This document shows, in pieces, positions 29,729-40,767 of a stretch of DNA of 64,000 bases. Numbering within the stretch: the first letter of the stretch is position 1; each line of letters starts with the position of its first letter. The stretch comes from Novosphingobium subterraneum. Lineage in GTDB: Bacteria; Pseudomonadota; Alphaproteobacteria; Sphingomonadales; Sphingomonadaceae. The stretch covers positions 1-64,000 of the forward strand of contig NZ_JRVC01000013.1 in NCBI RefSeq assembly GCF_000807925.1, read 5' to 3'. The notes below the pieces were generated by a model, which had not been told where the DNA came from, made no database searches, and saw only the letters and a list, made by a program, of their open reading frames with translations. Both the position numbers and the translations under genes were made by a program.

Positions 29729-30751
29729 GTGAAGGTTACCCAGAAAAACTTTTCGGCAAGTGCGGCGCGCGCGGTAAATGACTGCCGCATCTTCTATTTC
29801 TGCGGGCCGGATGAATCCGGTGCCAGCGATGCCGCCGCGAAGATCGCAGGCATGTTGGGCGAGGCCGAGAAGGTCGATCTGAGCGGAGCCGAACTCAAGC
29901 GCGACCCGGTGCGCCTCGCCGACGAGGCGCGCTCGGTTTCGCTGTTCGGCGACAGGCGGATCATCCATGTCCGGGCGACCGGCGACGATGCGCACGACGC
30001 CGTCGAAACCCTGCTGCAAAGCCCTGTCGACGGCTGGCCTGTCCTGATCGTCGCCAGTTCGGCCACGGACAAGTCGCGCATTGCGAAATTGCTCGAGAAC
30101 CGCGCCGATGCGCTGGTCGGCATGTTCCATCCGCCAGACCTCAAATCGGTCGCCAGTGCGATCCGGAGTTCGGCCGATGCGATGGGTGTGCGCATGACGG
30201 ACGAGCTGTCGGAGCGAGTCGCGCGCGCGACTGCGCTCGATACGCGCATGGCCCGAAGCGAGCTTGAAAAGATCGCTCTCTATCTCGATGCCAGCCCGCA
30301 GGCGCCGCGAACAGCGACGGCGGCTGACCTCGACGAAGTCTGCGCCGTCAGCGAGGACGACGGCATGATGCCGTTGGTCAACGCCGTTCTTGGCGGTGAG
30401 GTGCGGCGCATTCCCGCCGAGCTATCCCGCATGCGCGAACAGGGCATGAACCCGGTCGGGCTGGTCCTCGCACTTGAACGCCGCGCCGGGCAGTTGGTCC
30501 AACTCGCTGGTCGGCTTGGGGAACGCGGAGACGTAAATGCTTTCATGCAACAGGAAAGCGATGCGCGTCGGGTGTTTTTCCGTGACCGCGCCGACCTGAC
30601 CCAGCAGCTCAAGCGCTGGCGCGGTCCGCGGCTAGTCCGCCTGTGCCAAAGACTCGTTCAGCTGCATCGCGTGCTGATTGCCGACAACAGGAACGGGGAA
30701 CTGGCGCTGGCTCAGGGCCTTGCGGAAATTGCGCGGGCCGCAGCACGATGA
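29729..30751 (+). CDS. holA: DNA polymerase III delta subunit
   Basis: A 340-residue clamp-loader subunit that opens the beta sliding clamp. It contains IFYFCGPDESGASDAA, VSLFGDRRIIHVRATG, and the family segment LDTRMARSELEKIALYL and GEVRRIPAELSRMREQGMNP. GTG start 8 bases after lptE. It completes the leuS-lptE-holA unit. Confidence 0.93.
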   Translation: MKVTQKNFSASAARAVNDCRIFYFCGPDESGASDAAAKIAGMLGEAEKVDLSGAELKRDPVRLADEARSVSLFGDRRIIHVRATGDDAHDAVETLLQSPVDGWPVLIVASSATDKSRIAKLLENRADALVGMFHPPDLKSVASAIRSSADAMGVRMTDELSERVARATALDTRMARSELEKIALYLDASPQAPRTATAADLDEVCAVSEDDGMMPLVNAVLGGEVRRIPAELSRMREQGMNPVGLVLALERRAGQLVQLAGRLGERGDVNAFMQQESDARRVFFRDRADLTQQLKRWRGPRLVRLCQRLVQLHRVLIADNRNGELALAQGLAEIARAAAR

Positions 30752-30889
30752 TGTCTGGCGCAATGCCTTCGTTTTCAGGTGCCCCTGTGGCATAGAGGCT
30801 AGGAAAATCCTTGCCCGGCGGACGGCATCACTGTCCTAGAGTGGAGCCGCAAGTCAGGTTTGGTGACGGCAGGGATCGGGCCCGAGCGA

Positions 30890-31035
30890 CAGGGGTTCAT
30901 GTTGGCGGAGGGCCTTCAGGTGCTACGATGCCCGGCCACGAAAGCCTGGAGACCACACAGATCTCCACCCGGGTCTCGGCCTTGAAGCTTCCCGATATCC
31001 ACGCCGCCGCGCCTCCCGGCGCGCCTTGTCCTTGA
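30890..31035 (+). pseudogene. C-terminal fragment of a tyrosine recombinase
   Basis: The last 35 codons read MPGHESLETTQISTRVSALK and then LPDIHAAAPP, matching the C-terminal LGHxSxxTTQIYTxVS block of XerC/D-like and IS-associated integrases. The catalytic tyrosine position is a serine (QIST). The piece immediately upstream (FMLAEGLQVLR) belongs to the same domain but lies in another frame. No other part of the gene remains, so it is a decayed integrase. Confidence 0.7.
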
Positions 31036-31293
31036 CCGCCATGTTCGATGCCGCGCTCGATAGCGAAGGCGGGAGGCTGCATGGCGCATGCTATCCGCGC
31101 GCGTTCCTCTGCGTCGCGCATCCAGCCAAGAACCGCCACAAGGGCAGATCCGCCGTTCGTACGCAACCCGCAGCCGCCCTATGCACGCCAAAATGCCCGG
31201 CTCGGCTCGCTTGGGAAAAGCCTCGTCAGTGTCGCTGGAGTGCGTCAAGCGGATCGATTGTCCGCATCGGAGGCGGCTATGTGGATGAACGGG

Positions 31294-31572
31294 TTACTGC
31301 AAGCGGCTTGCCGCCACCCGCGCCATTGCCCGCCGCCTCAGGTAGTCGGCCTCAATGTCCGAACCTTCGGCTTGTCCTCCCATAATACCCAGCGCCGCGC
31401 CCAGGCCATGCGCGGCGAGTTCTCCCAGCGCGGCGTCGGTGTCCTGTCCCAGTTCAGCCGCCAATGTCTTGAGCACGCGCGCCATCTCGGCGAACTCCAC
31501 TTCGCTTTCCCACGCCGCCTTGCATTCCTCGCGGTGAACGAAGCTGTCGCGCATCTCGAAGCCCATGGCCAT
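31294..31572 (-). CDS. Small protein, tandem paralogue A
   Basis: A 92-residue protein sharing a core with the gene at 31695: EFAEMARVLKTLAAELGQ, ALGELAAHGLGAALG and DIEADYLRRRAMARV align with equivalent segments. GAGAGGAGA lies just before the ATG at 31572. It is predicted helical, with no signal peptide or cysteine motif. The family is not recognised. The duplicated pair is preserved, which suggests it is expressed. Confidence 0.65.
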   Translation of the reverse strand: MAMGFEMRDSFVHREECKAAWESEVEFAEMARVLKTLAAELGQDTDAALGELAAHGLGAALGIMGGQAEGSDIEADYLRRRAMARVAASRLQ

Positions 31573-31694
31573 TCTCCTCTCGCGGCGGACCAACCCGCCA
31601 TGAGGAGAAGCTGTCAGGCCTCGGCAAACTCTCGCTTAACCGACCGCAGCGCACCTTGCCGGAACCGCGCAATGGTTAAGCGGTAAGATTCCTG

Positions 31695-31991
31695 TCAGCC
31701 GAGTCTTACCGGAGAGGGATCGCCACGCTCCTCGATCAGCTTTGCCCGCGCATTCGCCCGGCAGCGCAGGTAGTCGGCCTCGACATCGCGCCCGGCCAGT
31801 TGTGCAAGGTGACTGAGCGCTACGCCGAGCCCGCGTTCGGCAAGCACCCCCAGCATCGGCTCGACTGGCACGGCAAGCTCCGCCGCCAAGGCCTTCAGGG
31901 CCCGCACCATCTCCGCAAATTCGAACTCCGTCAGCCTTGCGGATTCGTATTCTTCCTTGCGCAACAGGGCCTTGCCGAGGTCAAAGGTCAT
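31695..31991 (-). CDS. Small protein, tandem paralogue B
   Basis: A 98-residue protein, paralogue of the gene at 31294. Shared blocks are EFAEMVRALKALAAELAV, LGVLAERGLGVALSHL and RDVEADYLRCRANARAK. GGAGGAG (minus strand) precedes the ATG. Predicted helical, without a recognised domain. It is divergent from the antiporter gene at 32085, sharing a 93-base intergenic region. Confidence 0.65.
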   Translation of the reverse strand: MTFDLGKALLRKEEYESARLTEFEFAEMVRALKALAAELAVPVEPMLGVLAERGLGVALSHLAQLAGRDVEADYLRCRANARAKLIEERGDPSPVRLG

Positions 31992-32084
31992 GGGCCAACT
32001 CCTCCAGGCAGGATATGGCCCTTGAGATCAGTTGGACAAGCCGCCGCATCCTTGCATAGACGACGGCAACTCGGGGGATAGACG

Positions 32085-33299
32085 GTGACGGCAATTGCGC
32101 CCGCGATGGGCACGACGGAAGTGTTCCTGATCGCGCTGACGATCATCCTCGCCGTACCCTATCTGGTCTGGCGCCTGCTGCGAACCGACTACTGGGCGCC
32201 GCTCGTCGTCGTGCAGATCATCGGGGGCATCCTGCTTGGTCCAGGCGTGCTGGGTGCGGCATTTCCTGACTATTACGCCTTCGTCTTCAACCCGCAGGTC
32301 ATCGGTTCGCTGAACGGCATCGCCTGGTGGGCGGTGATGATGTTCGTCTTCGCGGCGGGGCTTGAGCTTGACCTGCCCGATGCCTGGGCCAATCGCCGCG
32401 AAACCGCGATCACCGCTGCGGGCGCACTGATCACGCCACTGCTGTTTGGCGCGGCTGCTGCCGCATTGCTCCTGCAGACGCCGGGCTGGATCGGCCCCAA
32501 GGGCAGCTATGCGCAAGTCGTCCTCGGCATCGGCATGGCCTGCGCCGTCACCGCGCTGCCGATCCTCGTCCTGCTGATGGAAAAGCTCGGTATCTTCCGC
32601 GAACCCTTGGGCCAGCGCATCCTGCGCTACGCCAGCCTTGATGACGTGGCGATCTGGGGCGTCCTCGCGCTGATCTTGGTCGATTGGGAGCGCGTCGGGC
32701 GTCAGGGCATCTTCCTTGCGACCTTCGCCGTGGCCTCGTGGGCCGTGCGGGCCCTGTTCCGCCGCCTGTCCGAGAACGATCGCTGGTACGTCTCGCTGAT
32801 CTGGCTTGCCATGGTCGGCTTTGCCGCGGACTGGTCCGGCCTGCACTTCATGGTCGGCGCGTTTCTAGCAGGGGCGGTGCTCGATGCGCAGTGGTTCACG
32901 CGCGAGCGGCTCGACGGCTTCCGCCAGTTCCTGTTGCTTGCCGTCATGCCGGTGTTCTTCCTCTCGACGGGTCTGCGCACCAAGTGGGACGTCGGCGGCC
33001 TTGCCGTGTTTGGCGCCGCCTTCCTGTTCCTCGTCGCCTCGGTCGCGGGCAAGCTTGTCGGCGTGCGCATCGCCGGACGCCTGCTCGGCTGGGCCAGGGG
33101 CGAGGCCTCGATCATCGGCTGGCTGCTGCAGACCAAGGCGCTGATCATGATCATCTTCGTCAATGTCCTGCTCGACAAGGGCATCGTCACCAACGAGACC
33201 TTCACCGCCTTGCTGCTGATGGCGGTGATGAGCACGATGCTGACCGTCCCGCTGGTCACCCCCAGGCTGAAGGCGCTGGCCAAGCCAACGCTCCATTAA
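32085..33299 (+). CDS. Cation/proton antiporter (CPA2/Kef-type membrane domain)
   Basis: A 404-residue integral membrane protein with about 12 hydrophobic segments, of the Na+/H+ exchanger domain family. Typical pieces are IIGGILLGPGVLGAAFP, FVFAAGLELDL (the AGLE motif), YASLDDVAIWGVLAL (DD pair in the ion-binding helix) and FLAGAVLDAQW, then MPVFFLSTGLRTKWD. No C-terminal TrkA-N domain is present. GTG start preceded by GGGGGATA. The ion carried (Na+ or K+) cannot be told from the sequence. Confidence 0.85.
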   Translation: MTAIAPAMGTTEVFLIALTIILAVPYLVWRLLRTDYWAPLVVVQIIGGILLGPGVLGAAFPDYYAFVFNPQVIGSLNGIAWWAVMMFVFAAGLELDLPDAWANRRETAITAAGALITPLLFGAAAAALLLQTPGWIGPKGSYAQVVLGIGMACAVTALPILVLLMEKLGIFREPLGQRILRYASLDDVAIWGVLALILVDWERVGRQGIFLATFAVASWAVRALFRRLSENDRWYVSLIWLAMVGFAADWSGLHFMVGAFLAGAVLDAQWFTRERLDGFRQFLLLAVMPVFFLSTGLRTKWDVGGLAVFGAAFLFLVASVAGKLVGVRIAGRLLGWARGEASIIGWLLQTKALIMIIFVNVLLDKGIVTNETFTALLLMAVMSTMLTVPLVTPRLKALAKPTLH

Positions 33300-33323
33300 C
33301 GCCGGCGCGATAGGATCGGCGGC

Positions 33324-33838
33324 ATGGAACCCGTCGATCTTCTCATGGCTGGCGTTGCCGCACTCGTGCTCGGCATGTGCTGGTGCCTGTACCACGGCGT
33401 CACGCTGCTCACTGGCTCGCAGGTCGCCGTCGCCCATGTCTGGCGCGGCGGCTACAGCGATCTCGAGCGGCTGGACGACTTCGTCCACCTGCAGCAATCG
33501 ATCGGCACCCTGCGCGGCTTCGACATCCGCGATGGCGGGGCAAGCGCTGGATCGAGGACGAGGTCGTCTTCGAAACAGCCGAGGGCACCCGCGTTCATGC
33601 CATGGTCGGTCGGCAGGTGCAGCGGTCGTGGAAGCCCTCCAGCGTGTTCCGCATCTGGTACCGCCGCGATGATCCGCAGCGCGTCACTGCCTATGGCCCG
33701 GGATACTGGTTCACGATGGCCCTGCTAACCTCCGCTGCGCTCTATGCCACGTTCGCCTGGGGCATAGACTGGGCGCGAACTGGCCAGCCCCCACAATGGC
33801 TGGTCGATCTTTCGGCCGCCGAAGTCTCGCACAAGTAA
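33324..33838 (+). pseudogene. DUF3592-like membrane protein with one frameshift
   Basis: Two reading frames together encode one protein of about 171 residues: an N-terminal membrane segment (LMAGVAALVLGMCWCLYHG), a soluble part (VVFETAEGTRVHAMVG, FRIWYRRDDPQRVTAYGPG) and a second membrane segment (FTMALLTSAALYATFAWG). The frame changes at the G run 33537..33540; one more G would join the parts as DGGGKRWIEDEVVF. It could be a true inactivating deletion or a base-calling error. The layout matches DUF3592 proteins of unknown function. Confidence 0.7.
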
Positions 33839-33896
33839 GAGTGGCGCAGGCGCGCAATCTCGCTTCTCCTGTCGCAAAATACCGGAGAGGCCCTGC

Positions 33897-34355
33897 ATGT
33901 CCGTCATCGACCCCGTCACCCGCCTGATCGCCATCGAGGAAATCAAGCAGCTCAAGGCGCGCTATTTCCGCTGCATGGACACCAAGGACTACACTGGCCT
34001 GCGTGCTGTCTTTGCCGACGACGCGGTGTTCGATGCCTCCTGCTCGCTCTCCATCGAACCCGCTGAGGACGCGGAGAACTGGACGCATGCGGGAGGTGAC
34101 GCCATCGCCGCCTTCGTCGAGGCCGCAGTCGCCCCCTTGCGCACCGTCCACCACGGCCACTGCCACGAAATCGAACTGCTCTCCGAAAGCGAAGCGCGCG
34201 GCGTCATCGCCATGGAGGACCAGATCTGGGACGCCGACGGCAAGCCTTTCCTCCACGGCATGGGCCACTACCACGAAACCTACCGCAAGGAGGCAGGCGG
34301 CTGGAAGATCGTGACGAGCCGCATAAGCCGCCTGCATGTGATCGTCGGCGAGTAA
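33897..34355 (+). CDS. SnoaL/NTF2-like fold protein
   Basis: A 152-residue protein of the nuclear transport factor 2-like superfamily (SnoaL_4 type, which includes dehydratases and isomerases). Typical pieces are IEEIKQLKARYFRCMDTKDY, LRAVFADDAVFDAS, then HHGHCHEIELLSESEARGVI and HYHETYRKEAGGWKIVTSRI. GGAGAGG is 7 bases before the ATG. The substrate cannot be deduced. It stands alone between a membrane protein and recQ. Confidence 0.85.
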   Translation: MSVIDPVTRLIAIEEIKQLKARYFRCMDTKDYTGLRAVFADDAVFDASCSLSIEPAEDAENWTHAGGDAIAAFVEAAVAPLRTVHHGHCHEIELLSESEARGVIAMEDQIWDADGKPFLHGMGHYHETYRKEAGGWKIVTSRISRLHVIVGE

Positions 34356-34407
34356 CTTGGGCGCATCCGGCGTGGAATGACTGCGCACGATCTGCCATAG
34401 CGCTGGC

Positions 34408-36207
<1,800 letters not shown>

Positions 36208-36214
36208 GCTGAAA

Positions 36215-36244
36215 GCAAAACCCCCTCCCGGTCAGGGGAGGGGC
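36215..36244 (-). terminator. Terminator of terC
   Basis: CCCCTCCC (36223..36230) pairs with GGGAGGGG (36237..36244) around a 6-base loop. Read on the minus strand it is followed by TTTTGCTTT, so it ends the terC transcript; it also lies directly after recQ. Confidence 0.7.
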
Positions 36245-36248
36245 ATGC

Positions 36249-37262
36249 TCAGTTGATCGTGCCCGAGGCAATCGGCTCGGCCGGATCGTGCAGGGGCTGC
36301 CCCCGCGTCTTCCACAGCGAATAGGCCACGCCCCCGGCAATCAGCGCGAAAGTGACGCCAAGGCTGAGTACCGGCGGGAACTTGTCACCGCCAAGCAGGA
36401 AATCGGAAACGAAGATCTTCGAGCCGATGAACACCAGCACGGCGGCCAGCGCATACTTGAGATAGGCGAAGCGGTCGATCATCGCAGCCAGCGCAAAATA
36501 GAGTGCGCGCAGGCCGAGGATCGCCATGATGTTCGAGGTATAGACGATGAAGGTATCGGTCGTGATCGCAAAGATCGCCGGGACCGAATCCACCGCGAAC
36601 ACAAGGTCGGCAAGGTTGATGACCACCAGCGCCAGGAACAGCGGCGTAGCGGCGTTGACCATCTTGCCGGTCTTCTCGTCAGGCACCTTCACGAAGAAGT
36701 GCTGGTCATGCAGCTCCTTGGTCACGCGCATGTGGCGGCTGATCCAGCGCACCGCGGGATTGTTGCCGATGTCCGGGTCATGGTCGTTGGCGAAGAACAT
36801 CTTGATGCCGGTGAACACCAGGAACGCGGCAAAGATGTACAGAACCCAGTAGGCCTGTTCGACCAGCGCGGCGCCGCCTGCGATCATCGCGCCGCGCAGG
36901 AATATCACGGCGACGATGCCCCACAGCAGGGCACGGTACTGGTACTTGGGCGGAATGGCGAAGAACGTGAAGATCAGGCTGATCACGAAGACATTGTCGA
37001 TCGACAGTGCCTTCTCGATGAAGAAGCCGGTGTAATACTTCATCCCCAGGTCCGCGCCCTTCTCGGCCCAGACCCACGCGCCGAACAGCAGCGCGATGGT
37101 GATGTAGAACGCCGTCAGCTTCAGCGATTCACCGATGCCCATGGCCTTGTCCTCCTTGTGGAGGACGCCAAGGTCAAACGCGGTCAGCGCCACGACAAGG
37201 CCGAGGAAGGCCAGCCAGAACCACGCAGGCGTGCCCAGCCAGTCTGCGAAAAGGAACTCCAT
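36249..37262 (-). CDS. TerC/Alx-family membrane protein
   Basis: A 337-residue TerC family protein with about nine membrane segments. Recognisable parts are EFLFADWLGTPAWFWLAFLG, FFIEKALSIDNVFVISLIFT (with the SxDN motif), ALLWGIVAVIFLRGAMI, VVINLADLVFAVDSVPAIFA (FAVDSVPA) and FIGSKIFVSDFLL. This family is linked with manganese export and tellurite or metal tolerance. No yybP-ykoY-type manganese riboswitch was recognised in the short upstream region. Confidence 0.9.
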   Translation of the reverse strand: MEFLFADWLGTPAWFWLAFLGLVVALTAFDLGVLHKEDKAMGIGESLKLTAFYITIALLFGAWVWAEKGADLGMKYYTGFFIEKALSIDNVFVISLIFTFFAIPPKYQYRALLWGIVAVIFLRGAMIAGGAALVEQAYWVLYIFAAFLVFTGIKMFFANDHDPDIGNNPAVRWISRHMRVTKELHDQHFFVKVPDEKTGKMVNAATPLFLALVVINLADLVFAVDSVPAIFAITTDTFIVYTSNIMAILGLRALYFALAAMIDRFAYLKYALAAVLVFIGSKIFVSDFLLGGDKFPPVLSLGVTFALIAGGVAYSLWKTRGQPLHDPAEPIASGTIN

Positions 37263-37338
37263 CAGTCAGACTCCTTGTGCCCCCGCACGTCCCGCGATTG
37301 CCTCGGCAATGCTCGGGCCGCGGGGGCGTTCCTCTGTG

Positions 37339-37527
37339 TCAGACTGTTGCCAAGGACGCCGGAAAACCAGCGGCTTCGGGACGGCGCAGGAACAGCGCCG
37401 CAAGCCGCGCCTTCACGGCGTTCTTGAGGCTGCGCAGCCGCAGCACATCAAGCGGGTCGCGTGCGATGCGCAGCGCATCGTCCAGCTTCTGGTGACGCTC
37501 CATCAGGCGGAAGTAACGATCGGACAT
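37339..37527 (-). CDS. DUF465 (YdcH) small protein
   Basis: A 62-residue DUF465 protein with the family pattern MSDRYFRLMERHQKLDDALR and DVLRLRSLKNAVKARLAAL. AAGGGA lies a few bases before the ATG. The family is common in Proteobacteria and its function is unknown. It is about 75 bases upstream of terC on the same strand, so they may share a transcript. Confidence 0.8.
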   Translation of the reverse strand: MSDRYFRLMERHQKLDDALRIARDPLDVLRLRSLKNAVKARLAALFLRRPEAAGFPASLATV

Positions 37528-38249
37528 TGAAAGTTCCCTTGTCGAAACGGTTGCGTTCGATCGGGAATGCCGAAGCCCGCGAGGCCAAAGTCGGAAACGA
37601 GGGGAAGAGACCCGGACCCGCATGACATCGGCATTACCGATGCGGTCCGACATCACGAAGCGCACTGCCGCTATGGCTAGAACGCCGCGCCAGAGGGGCC
37701 CGGTCCGCATGAGCAATGTGGAGGGATTTGGTCCGGATTGCAAGAGGGCACGTTGAGCGGGGTCGTTCAGGTAGGTTTCCCTGAAAGGGGTGGCCACCGT
37801 CGATCTTCTGCTGGAAACTCCCGGCTCGGCAGGCATAATTCCATCGTCAGTCAGCCAGATCCTGCCATGGACCAAGCCCAGCTACACCCGTTCTGGGGCG
37901 AACATGCCACATCGCTCAATCACCAGTGCTGCCTCGCAAGTTGTCGCCACGGGCAGCGCGCCAGTTTGGCGAGTTGCGGATGATCGTCTGGGCCGACAGG
38001 TGGTGAGGGGGGTCTTCCTGCGGAGCCCGGTTCGTGCCGACGAATCATCCCTCGAAGCGTGGCTCGGCATCGGCAAACCCGTCCCGGGACATGGCGCCGC
38101 GGAGCACCTGCCACAGAAATATCCAGCAAAACAATGTCTTTTCTCTGGATCGGCGTTGGCATCTCCGGTCCACGGGTAGAAAGGCTTCATGGGCGATGCG
38201 TCGTGAAAGGCCGCCAACTCCACAAGCGCTCGGATGGCTCTAAAGAAAC
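37528..38249. other. Region with no recognised gene before the recombinase
   Basis: About 720 bases. Frames exist on both strands (for example 37790..38179) but none has a domain or good initiation signals. The base composition drops near 38240, where an AT-rich palindrome begins. Confidence 0.4.
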
Positions 38250-38273
38250 ATGTGATAATTGCACTTATCACAT
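38250..38273 (+). promoter_or_regulatory. AT-rich palindrome upstream of the recombinase gene
   Basis: ATGTGATAA (38250..38258) and TTATCACAT (38265..38273) are perfect inverted arms with a 6-base spacer TTGCAC. The 24-base dyad lies 62 bases before the recombinase start. It could be an operator or a recombinase core site (XerCD-type sites have two arms around a 6-base spacer). I cannot tell which. Confidence 0.5.
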
Positions 38274-38335
38274 AAGCAGATTTGACCGTTCTTTATAAGG
38301 TGGGCTACAAGCGCGGCTGAGGAGCGAGGCGCGTC

Positions 38336-39574
38336 GTGAGCACCGAAACCGCCCGGGAAGGGCCAGAAATCCCCGTAGCGCCGCCTGAGGCTGTCCTGCC
38401 GGCCGTCAGGGCGCCGGCCGACCTTGCGTGGACGATCGTGCAGATGCGCGCCGGCGAGCGCATCACCGTCAACGAGGGCCTGATCGCCGCCTATCAGGCC
38501 GCTTCATCGCCCCACAGCATCCGTGCGCTCAAGTCCGACGTCGAGGCGTTCGATGCGTGGTGTCGGCGCAACAACCGGATTGCACTGCCGGCCACGCCCG
38601 AGATCGTCGCCGACTATCTCGACGCGCGGGCAGGGCAGGGGGCCAAGCCCGCCTCGCTTGGCCGCTACAAGGCGTCGATCGCCAAGATCCATCAGCTGCT
38701 TGATCTCAAGGATCCCACCCAGGCTGATCTCGTGAAGCTGCGGCTACGCGCGATCCGGCGCGAGAAGGGCACCGCGCAGGCTCAGGCGCGTCCCTTGCGC
38801 TTCAAGGGGCCAGTGCGAGACGTGGAGCGCGACAGTCCTCGCGGACTGAATGTGCGAGCTTTGCTGGAGGCGTGCGCGGGCGATCTGCCAGGCTTGCGGG
38901 ACCGAGCCCTGTTGTCGGTGGCCTATGACACGGGGCTCCGTGCATCGGAGCTCGTCGCAATCAGCATCAATGACATTCTCGAGGCGCTTGATCCCGAAGC
39001 GCGCCTCCTCGCCATCGCGCGAAGCAAAGGCGATCAGGAGGGCGAGGGAGCCACAGCCTATTTGTCGCCCCGCTCTGTGCGGGCTGTCGCGGCGTGGAGA
39101 GAGGCCGCTGGGATCGACGCGGGGCCGTTGTTCCGGCGGGTGCAGGTACGGCGCTACAAAGCGCGGGCGGCTGTGAAGGGTCGTTCGATCGACAGCATCT
39201 CGGGCCGGGAGACCTGGGATCTGCGCAAGACGCTGTCCAAGCCCGCTGTGAAGGCGCGGGTCGAGTATGACATCGGCGCCGTGGCGCTGCACCCGGGCTC
39301 GATCGGACCAATCTTTCGGTCGATCATCGGCCGCGCGTTCGACCGTGGCGCGCTGCCCGATTTGACGGCGGACGATCTGGCGCGGTTGCTGAAGGGGATC
39401 AGTGCGCACTCGACGCGGATCGGGCTCAATCAGGACCTGTTCGCCAGCGGGGAGGATTTGGCCGGCATCATGGACGCGCTGCGGTGGAAGTCGCCGCGGA
39501 TGCCGCTCGCTTATAATCGCAATCTCGCGGCAGAGCAGGGGGCGGCGGGGCGCCTTATGGCGAAGATTGGCTAG
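38336..39574 (+). CDS. Tyrosine recombinase (phage-integrase family)
   Basis: A 412-residue site-specific recombinase. Residues about 50-145 are the SAM-like core-binding domain (SPHSIRALKSDVEAFDAWC). The catalytic domain shows the first arginine in YDTGLRASELVAI (about 201), the HxxR motif in SAHSTRIGLNQDLF (about 358) and the nucleophile tyrosine in MPLAYNRNL (about 393). GTG start. Recombinases of this type sit on sphingomonad plasmids and genomic islands. It lies 270 bases left of the tni transposon. Confidence 0.85.
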   Translation: MSTETAREGPEIPVAPPEAVLPAVRAPADLAWTIVQMRAGERITVNEGLIAAYQAASSPHSIRALKSDVEAFDAWCRRNNRIALPATPEIVADYLDARAGQGAKPASLGRYKASIAKIHQLLDLKDPTQADLVKLRLRAIRREKGTAQAQARPLRFKGPVRDVERDSPRGLNVRALLEACAGDLPGLRDRALLSVAYDTGLRASELVAISINDILEALDPEARLLAIARSKGDQEGEGATAYLSPRSVRAVAAWREAAGIDAGPLFRRVQVRRYKARAAVKGRSIDSISGRETWDLRKTLSKPAVKARVEYDIGAVALHPGSIGPIFRSIIGRAFDRGALPDLTADDLARLLKGISAHSTRIGLNQDLFASGEDLAGIMDALRWKSPRMPLAYNRNLAAEQGAAGRLMAKIG

Positions 39575-39843
39575 TCATGACGGCCTAAATAGGTCTTTGG
39601 ATGATGCCGTGCGACCACACGACGGCGGCAGGTAGATCGAGGGATTTGCGCAGCGGCAAGAACCGGAGAAGGGAGGCTGAGCCCCCGGGGTCTTGAGCTA
39701 CAACGTTAAGCCTAAGAAACGGGCAGGGGCCTGGTAGCGCGTAGTGTATGAGCGAAGCCACCATCGCTCAAACTCATCAGCACAGTCCAATTTCGAAGAG
39801 GAAACAAGAAAGTGGTTCCGGAAACGGTATGGATCTTATCCTG

Positions 39844-39890
39844 TGTAAACGCTCGCGCTAAATGGCGGCGTTCTGATCGCGCTATTTGTC
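39844..39890 (+). repeat. Left terminal inverted repeat of the tni transposon
   Basis: Starts TGTAAACGCTCGCGCTAA. TCGCGCTA occurs twice, 24 bases apart, a likely pair of transposase-binding sites. The tniB stop codon overlaps its inner edge. Confidence 0.9.
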
Positions 39891-40767
39891 AGTTGCCGGG
39901 TCCGATGACGAGGCAATCGCGCGCGGCCTGAACGATGTCAGCGGTGACCTCCTCGACGCGGTTGAGGGTCATGATCCGCCGCATCTGCGCGAACAGGCGC
40001 TCCATGAGCCGGAAGTTGCCGCGCGTGATGCGGATCACGGCTGCCTGCGCTTCGATCGCGTCGAGTTGGGCCGGGTCGAAGCTGATCCCGAAATCGCCGG
40101 CGTGGGTCGCGAGCAGCAGCCGCATTTCGGTCTCGGTAAGCGGTTTGAACTCGTGGACGAAGCCGATCCGCGAGTAGAGCTGGGCATAGCGGGCGAGGCG
40201 CTTCTCCAAGCCCGGCATACCCATCAGGATCAGCCCGAAGCCGTGGCGATCGGCCATGTCGCGGAGATGTTCGAGCGACTTTATGGTCAGGCGGTCGGCC
40301 TCGTCGACGATGACGAGGGGGCAGGCGATGCGGGCGGCGTCATGGGTGATTTCGTCCTGCGAGCCGCCCGCGACCGTCAGCCGGGCATAGCCCAGCTTAA
40401 TGAGGTTGAGGCCCAACACCGCGTCGATCGTCTTGGGCGTGTTGCTGACCGACACGGTGTAGAAGACGGCGCGGCAGCGAGCGACCTTTTCGCCAAGGAG
40501 CGCGGCAATGGGACGGAGCGCGGCATATTCCCCCAGGTCGGGGAAGCTGGAAAACTCGCGCGCCGATCGCGTCTTTCCGACGCCCGGCCGGCCATGACAC
40601 ACGCCGATATAGCGGTAGTGCGCGCAGGCTTCGGCAAACTCGACGAACCGGGCATGTTCGCGGGTCGCCAGGAACGGCTGCTCGACCAGGAACTCAATCG
40701 TCAGCGGCGTAGAGCCGGAGCCCTCGGTAGGTGGTGGGCCGGGAAGCCGTATCCTCTTGGTCGCCAT
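39889..40767 (-). CDS. tniB: TniB-like AAA+ ATPase (transposition regulator)
   Basis: A 292-residue ATPase of the TniB/MuB/IstB group that activates transposase and selects targets. It has Walker A GRPGVGKTRSA near residue 64, Walker B CPLVIVDEADRL, and sensor-like LILMGMPGLEKRLARY. The ATG at 40767 gives the family start (ATKRIRLPGP). It overlaps the transposase gene by 74 bases in another frame, which suggests coupled translation. The stop lies in the terminal repeat. Confidence 0.88.
   Translation of the reverse strand: MATKRIRLPGPPPTEGSGSTPLTIEFLVEQPFLATREHARFVEFAEACAHYRYIGVCHGRPGVGKTRSAREFSSFPDLGEYAALRPIAALLGEKVARCRAVFYTVSVSNTPKTIDAVLGLNLIKLGYARLTVAGGSQDEITHDAARIACPLVIVDEADRLTIKSLEHLRDMADRHGFGLILMGMPGLEKRLARYAQLYSRIGFVHEFKPLTETEMRLLLATHAGDFGISFDPAQLDAIEAQAAVIRITRGNFRLMERLFAQMRRIMTLNRVEEVTADIVQAARDCLVIGPGN

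Noticed and set aside
38250..38273. The dyad as a CRP-type site
   Set aside because: The TGTGA and TCACA halves are 12 bases apart instead of 6.
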